Assembly: GCF_015712165.1 (NCBI RefSeq)
Contig: NZ_JADPZX010000001.1
Coordinates: forward strand, 1,798,001-1,862,000
Direction: 5' to 3'
DNA from: Streptomyces spinoverrucosus
GTDB lineage: Bacteria; Actinomycetota; Actinomycetes; Streptomycetales; Streptomycetaceae
Length of the DNA stretch: 64,000 bases
Of this stretch, positions 60,476-64,000 are shown piece after piece; the first letter of the stretch is position 1; every line of letters starts with the position of its first letter. The position numbers were made by a program, and so were the translations under genes. The notes below the pieces were generated by a model. The model was not told where the DNA came from. It saw nothing but the letters and a program-made list of their open reading frames with translations, and did not search any database.

Positions 60476-60949
60476 ATGAACGGACTAGCTGTGCACGAAC
60501 GACCCTCTGCCCCCGCCTCCTGGCGCGTCGCGCTGCCGCACTCCGCGGCCGCCGTGCCCGTGGCCCGCGCACTGGTCCGTACGGCGCTCGCGGAGCTGGA
60601 GCACGGCGCCGACTGCGACACCGCCGAGCTGCTGACGGCCGAGCTGGTCGCCAACGCCGTCGAGCACACGGCGGGCGACGCCCCGATAGAGCTGGTCGTG
60701 GAGCTGCTGCCGACGGGCTGCAAGGTCGAGGTGCACGACCCCGACCCGGCGCCGCCCGGCAATCTCACGCGGCCCGCCGAGCGCGAGCCCGACCCCTGGC
60801 AGGAGCACGGGCGCGGGCTGCTGCTGATCCGCACCCTGAGCGCGTCCTGCGGTCACCGCCCCACCGAGTCGGGCAAGGCGGTGTGGTTCAGACTGCCCGT
60901 CGTACCGCGTCAGCGTCAGCCGCACTGGCGTCCGCGTCCGGCGACGTGA
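60476..60949 (+). CDS. Anti-sigma-factor-type ATP-binding protein (HATPase_c)
   Basis: A 157-residue stand-alone GHKL ATPase domain of the RsbW/SpoIIAB-like class abundant in streptomycetes. The N box is LLTAELVANAVEHTAG near 56-71, the G1-like VEVHDPDP near 83-90, and the G2 region GRGLLLIRTLSASCGH near 113-128. Members bind sigma factors or anti-anti-sigma proteins, or act as serine kinases. No partner gene is adjacent. Start at ATG 60476 is plausible; an internal GTG could also serve. Confidence 0.86.
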   Translation: MNGLAVHERPSAPASWRVALPHSAAAVPVARALVRTALAELEHGADCDTAELLTAELVANAVEHTAGDAPIELVVELLPTGCKVEVHDPDPAPPGNLTRPAEREPDPWQEHGRGLLLIRTLSASCGHRPTESGKAVWFRLPVVPRQRQPHWRPRPAT

Positions 60950-61013
60950 TCCAGAAGCCGACGCCCAGCAGGGGCACCACGGGATACAGCGGCACCCGGA
61001 AGGTGCGGGGCAT
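60948..61013 (-). pseudogene. Possible remnant of an APC-type amino acid permease
   Basis: On the minus strand the residues PRTFRVPLYPVVPLLGVGFW resemble the segment between the last helices of amino-acid permeases (RTFRVP..P..P..G). Nothing upstream or downstream in this frame continues the protein, so only a short relic survives. It may be chance. Confidence 0.3.
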
Positions 61014-61139
61014 GCCGGTGGTGCTCGTTTCTGGTGGTGCGGGTGCGACCGGTGGGTCGAGTCGGTCGGCTCGGAAGGGGTGGCTCCGGGCCGCCGGACA
61101 GCATAAAGCCTGATCAGGCACGGTCAGGACCAGGAATGC

Positions 61140-62147
61140 TCAGGCGAGGGTCGCCACCAGGACGGCCTTGATGGTGTGCAGCCGGTTCTCCGCCTGGTCG
61201 AAGACGATCGAGTGGGCCGACTCGAACACCTCGTCGGTGACCTCCAGGGAGTCCAGCCCGTGCGTCTCGTGGATCTCACGGCCGACCTTGGTGCCGAGGT
61301 CGTGGAAGGCGGGCAGGCAGTGCAGGAACTTCACGTCCGGGTTGCCGGTGGCGCGCAGCACGTCCATGGTCACGGCGTACGGGGCGAGTGCGGTGATCCG
61401 CTCGTCCCAGACGTCCTTGGGCTCGCCCATGGAGACCCAGACGTCGGTGGCGACGAAGTCGGCGCCCGCGACGCCCTCCTGAAGGGATTCGGTGAGCCTG
61501 ATCCGGGCGCCGCTGGTCTCGGCGAGCGCGCGGGCCCGGTCGACGATCTCCGGGGCGGGCCAGTAGGACTTGGGGGCGACGATCCGTACGTCCATGCCGA
61601 GCAGGGCGCCGGTGACCAGGTAGGAGTTGCCCATGTTGAAGCGGGCGTCGCCGAGGTAGGCGAAGGCGGTCTCCTTCAGCGGCCGGGTGCCGTGCTCGGT
61701 CATGGTGAGGACGTCGGCGAGCATCTGGGTGGGGTGCCAGTCGTCGGTGAGGCCGTTGTAGACGGGCACGCCGGCGTGTGCCGCCAGCTCCTCCACCTTG
61801 GCCTGGCTGTCCCCGCGGTACTCGATCCCGTCGTACATCCGGCCGAGCACGCGGGCGGTGTCCTTCACCGACTCCTTGTGCCCGATCTGCGATCCGGAGG
61901 GGTCGAGATACGTCGTCGAGGCGCCCTGGTCGGCGGCGGCGACCTCGAACGCGCAGCGCGTGCGCGTCGACGTCTTCTCGAAGATCAGCGCGATGTTGCG
62001 GCCCCGCAGATACTGGGTCTCGGCCCCGGCCTTCTTGGCGGCCTTCAGCTCGGCGGCCAGCTCGACCAGCCCCAGGAACTCCTGCTCGGTGAAGTCGAGC
62101 TCCTTGAGGAAGTGGCGGCCTGCGAGGGCGGTCGGGACTGTCGCCAT
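61140..62147 (-). CDS. argF: Ornithine carbamoyltransferase
   Basis: A 335-residue OTCase. The carbamoyl-phosphate loop is STRTR at residues 60-64; [31 protein letters not shown] (key SQIGHKES), the [11 protein letters not shown] motif and [10 protein letters not shown] with the catalytic Cys are all present. The length and extended loops resemble the catabolic (ArcB) type. It follows arginine deiminase by 58 bases on the same strand, so it probably splits citrulline to ornithine and carbamoyl phosphate in the ADI pathway; no carbamate kinase is seen here. Confidence 0.94.
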   Translation of the reverse strand: MATVPTALAGRHFLKELDFTEQEFLGLVELAAELKAAKKAGAETQYLRGRNIALIFEKTSTRTRCAFEVAAADQGASTTYLDPSGSQIGHKESVKDTARVLGRMYDGIEYRGDSQAKVEELAAHAGVPVYNGLTDDWHPTQMLADVLTMTEHGTRPLKETAFAYLGDARFNMGNSYLVTGALLGMDVRIVAPKSYWPAPEIVDRARALAETSGARIRLTESLQEGVAGADFVATDVWVSMGEPKDVWDERITALAPYAVTMDVLRATGNPDVKFLHCLPAFHDLGTKVGREIHETHGLDSLEVTDEVFESAHSIVFDQAENRLHTIKAVLVATLA

Positions 62148-62201
62148 GGGCGCTCCAGAGGTACAGGGACACGGACGCTGGAATTCTATACGAAATCACG
62201 C

Positions 62202-62216
62202 ATGCCTATACAGCAT
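62202..62216. promoter_or_regulatory. Possible ARG box between arcA and argF
   Basis: ATGCCTATACAGCAT has inverted ATGC/GCAT ends around an AT-rich centre, and a second AT-rich piece (TTCTATACGAAAT) lies 10 bases to the left. ArgR sites are AT-rich palindromes with such ends. It overlaps the last codons of arcA. Confidence 0.35.
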
Positions 62217-63429
62217 CCCGTACGACCGGGCAGCTCATGCACCGCGGGCCGCCTCTGCCCCGCCCCAGCTCACTGCCCGGGATCTCGATCACCTCGATGC
62301 CCTGTTTGCGCAGATGGGTGTTGGTGGTGGAGTTCCGTTCGTAGGCGACGACCACGCCCGGTTCGACGGCGAGCACGTTGCAGCCGTCGTCCCACTGCTC
62401 GCGCTCGGCCGCGTGCACGTCCTGGGTGGCGGTGAGGACCCTGATCTCGCTCAGGCCGAGCGCTGCGGCGATCGCGCGGTGCATGTGCTCCGGCGGGTGG
62501 TCGGTGACCTTCAGCTCCTTCTCGCCGACGCCCGGCTCGATGGTGTACGAGCGGAGCATGCCGAGTCCGGCGTACTGGGTGAAGACGTCGCCGTCGACCA
62601 TGGTCATCACGGTGTCGAGGTGCATCAGCGCGCGCCGCTTGGGCATGTCGAGCGCCACGATCGTCTCCGCCGAGCCCGCCGCGAACAGCTTGTGCGCCAG
62701 CATCTCGACGGCCTGCGGGGTGGTCCGCTCGCTCATGCCGATGAGCACGGCACCGTTGCCGATCACCAGCACGTCCCCGCCCTCGATGGTCGACGGGTAG
62801 TCGGCCTGCCCCTCCGACCAGATGTGGAACCCCTCGTCGCGGAAGAGCGGGTGGTGCCGGTAGATCGCCTCGAAGTGCACGGTCTCGCGCTGCCGGGCGG
62901 GCCAGCGCATGGCGTTGATGGACACGCCGTCGTAGATCCAGGCGGAGGTGTCCCGGGTGAAGAGGTGGTTCGGCAGCGGGTCCAGCAGGAACTCGTCGAG
63001 ATCCATGACGTGGAAGCGCACCGAGGTCGGCTCCGCATGCGCGTCCAGGAACTCCCGCTTGGTCATTCCGCCGACCAGCGCCTCGGCCAGCTCCCGGGTG
63101 GGCAGCGCCTCGAACGCCGCCCGGAGGTGGTCGGTGGCCAGCGGGCCGTACTCCTTCTCGTCGAAGACCCGGTCCAGGACGAGCGCGCGGGCCGCCGGGA
63201 TCTCCAGGGCCTCGGTGAGCAGCTCGCCGAACAGGTGGACGGTGACACCGCGGTCGCGCAGCACGTCGGCGAACCCGTCGTGCTCGGCGCGCGCCCGGCG
63301 CACCCACAGGACGTCGTCGAAGAGCAGGGTGTCCTTGTTGCTGGGGGTGAGCCTTTTGAGCTCCAGATCGGGCCGGTGCAGGATGACGCGGCGCAGCCGC
63401 CCGGCTTCGGAGTCGACGTGGAATCCCAT
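62206..63429 (-). CDS. arcA: Arginine deiminase
   Basis: A 407-residue ADI from ATG 63429 ([20 protein letters not shown]). Family motifs: [17 protein letters not shown] near 37-53, [15 protein letters not shown] with the catalytic Asp/His set, [35 protein letters not shown] and the C-terminal [13 protein letters not shown] with nucleophile Cys397 equivalent to Cys406 of the Pseudomonas enzyme (its preceding His is Arg here). It converts arginine to citrulline plus ammonia and forms an operon with the downstream OTCase. Confidence 0.95.
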   Translation of the reverse strand: MGFHVDSEAGRLRRVILHRPDLELKRLTPSNKDTLLFDDVLWVRRARAEHDGFADVLRDRGVTVHLFGELLTEALEIPAARALVLDRVFDEKEYGPLATDHLRAAFEALPTRELAEALVGGMTKREFLDAHAEPTSVRFHVMDLDEFLLDPLPNHLFTRDTSAWIYDGVSINAMRWPARQRETVHFEAIYRHHPLFRDEGFHIWSEGQADYPSTIEGGDVLVIGNGAVLIGMSERTTPQAVEMLAHKLFAAGSAETIVALDMPKRRALMHLDTVMTMVDGDVFTQYAGLGMLRSYTIEPGVGEKELKVTDHPPEHMHRAIAAALGLSEIRVLTATQDVHAAEREQWDDGCNVLAVEPGVVVAYERNSTTNTHLRKQGIEVIEIPGSELGRGRGGPRCMSCPVVRDAV

Positions 63430-63458
63430 GCCTCCATCCTGACCATTCGGGCGCGTGT

Positions 63459-63815
63459 TCACCCCCGTTTCGACCAGGGCGCCTCGATCATTCCGGGGGC
63501 GCTCAGGTGAGCCCTTGGGTTGCGGCAGCAGCAGTTCGGGGCGGGCCAGCAGGCGACCCGCACCACGTCGGCCAGGACGCGCTCTCCCTGGGGCACGCTC
63601 AGGGCGGTCCGCACCAGGATGACAACGTCCTCGCGCTGCTTCACACCCCGCACGTCGACAGGGACGTTCAGCTGCTCCGAGAGGACGCCGGCGAAGTACT
63701 GGCGTCCCGCCTGGTCCTCGAGGCAACTCAACCCGCACAGCGCCTCGGTCAGGCGGAACAGCAGGTCTCTCGCCGACGCGCGCCCGAACTCACCTAATCC
63801 CGCCGCTGTCTCCAC
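63459..63815 (-). CDS. EAD2-like effector-associated domain protein, possibly truncated
   Basis: A 118-residue protein from GTG 63815 behind GGGGGAAGG. Residues about 15-90 ([54 protein letters not shown]) fit the effector-associated domain 2 pattern, a small helical adaptor in actinobacterial conflict systems. EADs are normally fused to a protease, STAND ATPase or other effector; here the domain is followed only by about 28 residues of unpatterned sequence ([11 protein letters not shown]), so the gene may have lost its effector part. Codon 7 is TTA. It lies 29 bases upstream of arcA. Confidence 0.6.
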   Translation of the reverse strand: METAAGLGEFGRASARDLLFRLTEALCGLSCLEDQAGRQYFAGVLSEQLNVPVDVRGVKQREDVVILVRTALSVPQGERVLADVVRVACWPAPNCCCRNPRAHLSAPGMIEAPWSKRG

Positions 63816-63944
63816 CGACCTTCCCCCATGAGCCGGCAACCCGACCGACCAGCGAAGCCAGCACGTCAACTCGCGGCAAAGCAGGCTGCTCGACGTCAAC
63901 GGCCACTGGGCAAGGGTGGGCGACACCGCATCGCCGCCCACCGC

Positions 63945-64000
63945 TCACAGCCGCGGATCCACCGGCTCCGACTCCAGCGCCAGCACCCCGAACACCGCCT
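63945..64000 (-). CDS. 3' end of an unidentified gene
   Basis: A minus-strand frame enters from the right edge and ends at the TGA 63945-63947, reading AVFGVLALESEPVDPRL. Third positions are G/C-rich as in real genes. Too short to assign. Confidence 0.35.
   Translation of the reverse strand, partial: AVFGVLALESEPVDPRL

Noticed and set aside
61018..61139. Attachment site or tRNA in the gap before argF
   Set aside because: No cloverleaf, CCA end or repeat partner was found.

Overview
The window reads as an internal stretch of a Streptomyces-type actinomycete chromosome. GC is very high with strong third-position GC bias, GTG and TTG starts are common, rare TTA (bldA-type) codons occur, and the content (Zur-linked L32 paralogue, DUF6299, ALF-repeat toxin, GAP1/CHAT/EAD conflict proteins) is typical of streptomycetes. 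No rRNA, tRNA, CRISPR array, transposase or replication origin was recognised.

Layout. 1-5.6 kb: a carotenoid oxygenase cut by the left edge, an alpha/beta hydrolase coupled to a small membrane protein, a double-module Lrp/AsnC-like regulator, a YtcJ-type amidohydrolase and a DUF4236 miniprotein. 5.6-9.8 kb: a MurA paralogue with an N-terminal XRE helix-turn-helix, then a zinc-starvation unit (Zur-like box, zinc-ribbon-free L32, CobW GTPase) followed by a frameshifted, truncated zur relic, and a GNAT acetyltransferase.

10-31 kb: the main item of interest. This is a roughly 20 kb minus-strand island of tightly overlapping genes: small membrane protein, CHAT protease with a 42-residue repeat, MbcA/Xre-like antitoxin, RES toxin, macro-domain protein, zinc-ribbon protein, GTPase, GAP1-like partner, Hsp70/actin-fold ATPase, membrane vWA protein, radical SAM protein, coiled-coil protein and tandem AAA ATPase. 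A coiled-coil gene converges on its end. The content fits an NTP-dependent biological-conflict or programmed-cell-death system built around protease-gated NAD+ depletion; that role is inferred.

31-42 kb: an iron-regulated metallophore locus. A dipeptide/nickel-type ABC importer diverges from a five-gene operon (HxE 2-oxoglutarate dioxygenase, SbnB-like dehydrogenase, PLP decarboxylase, SbnA-like synthase, MATE exporter). Two IdeR/DmdR-like boxes lie between them. The set matches the aminopolycarboxylate (EDHA-like) siderophore logic.

42-50 kb: a secreted ALF-repeat polymorphic toxin with a type-17-like C-terminus and an adjacent presumed immunity gene, the pair bracketed by a short direct repeat; then secreted proteins including an FG-GAP S1 protease homologue lacking the catalytic His.

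50-60 kb: an aryl-CoA catabolic gene set (RidA, acyl-CoA dehydrogenase, aryl-CoA ligase, PaaX regulator, fused aryl-CoA monooxygenase/reductase, enoyl-CoA hydratase) interrupted by a cysC-cysD-cysN sulfate-activation operon. 60-64 kb: an anti-sigma-type ATPase, arginine catabolism (argF-like, arcA), an isolated EAD2-like adaptor gene and the 3' end of an unidentified gene.
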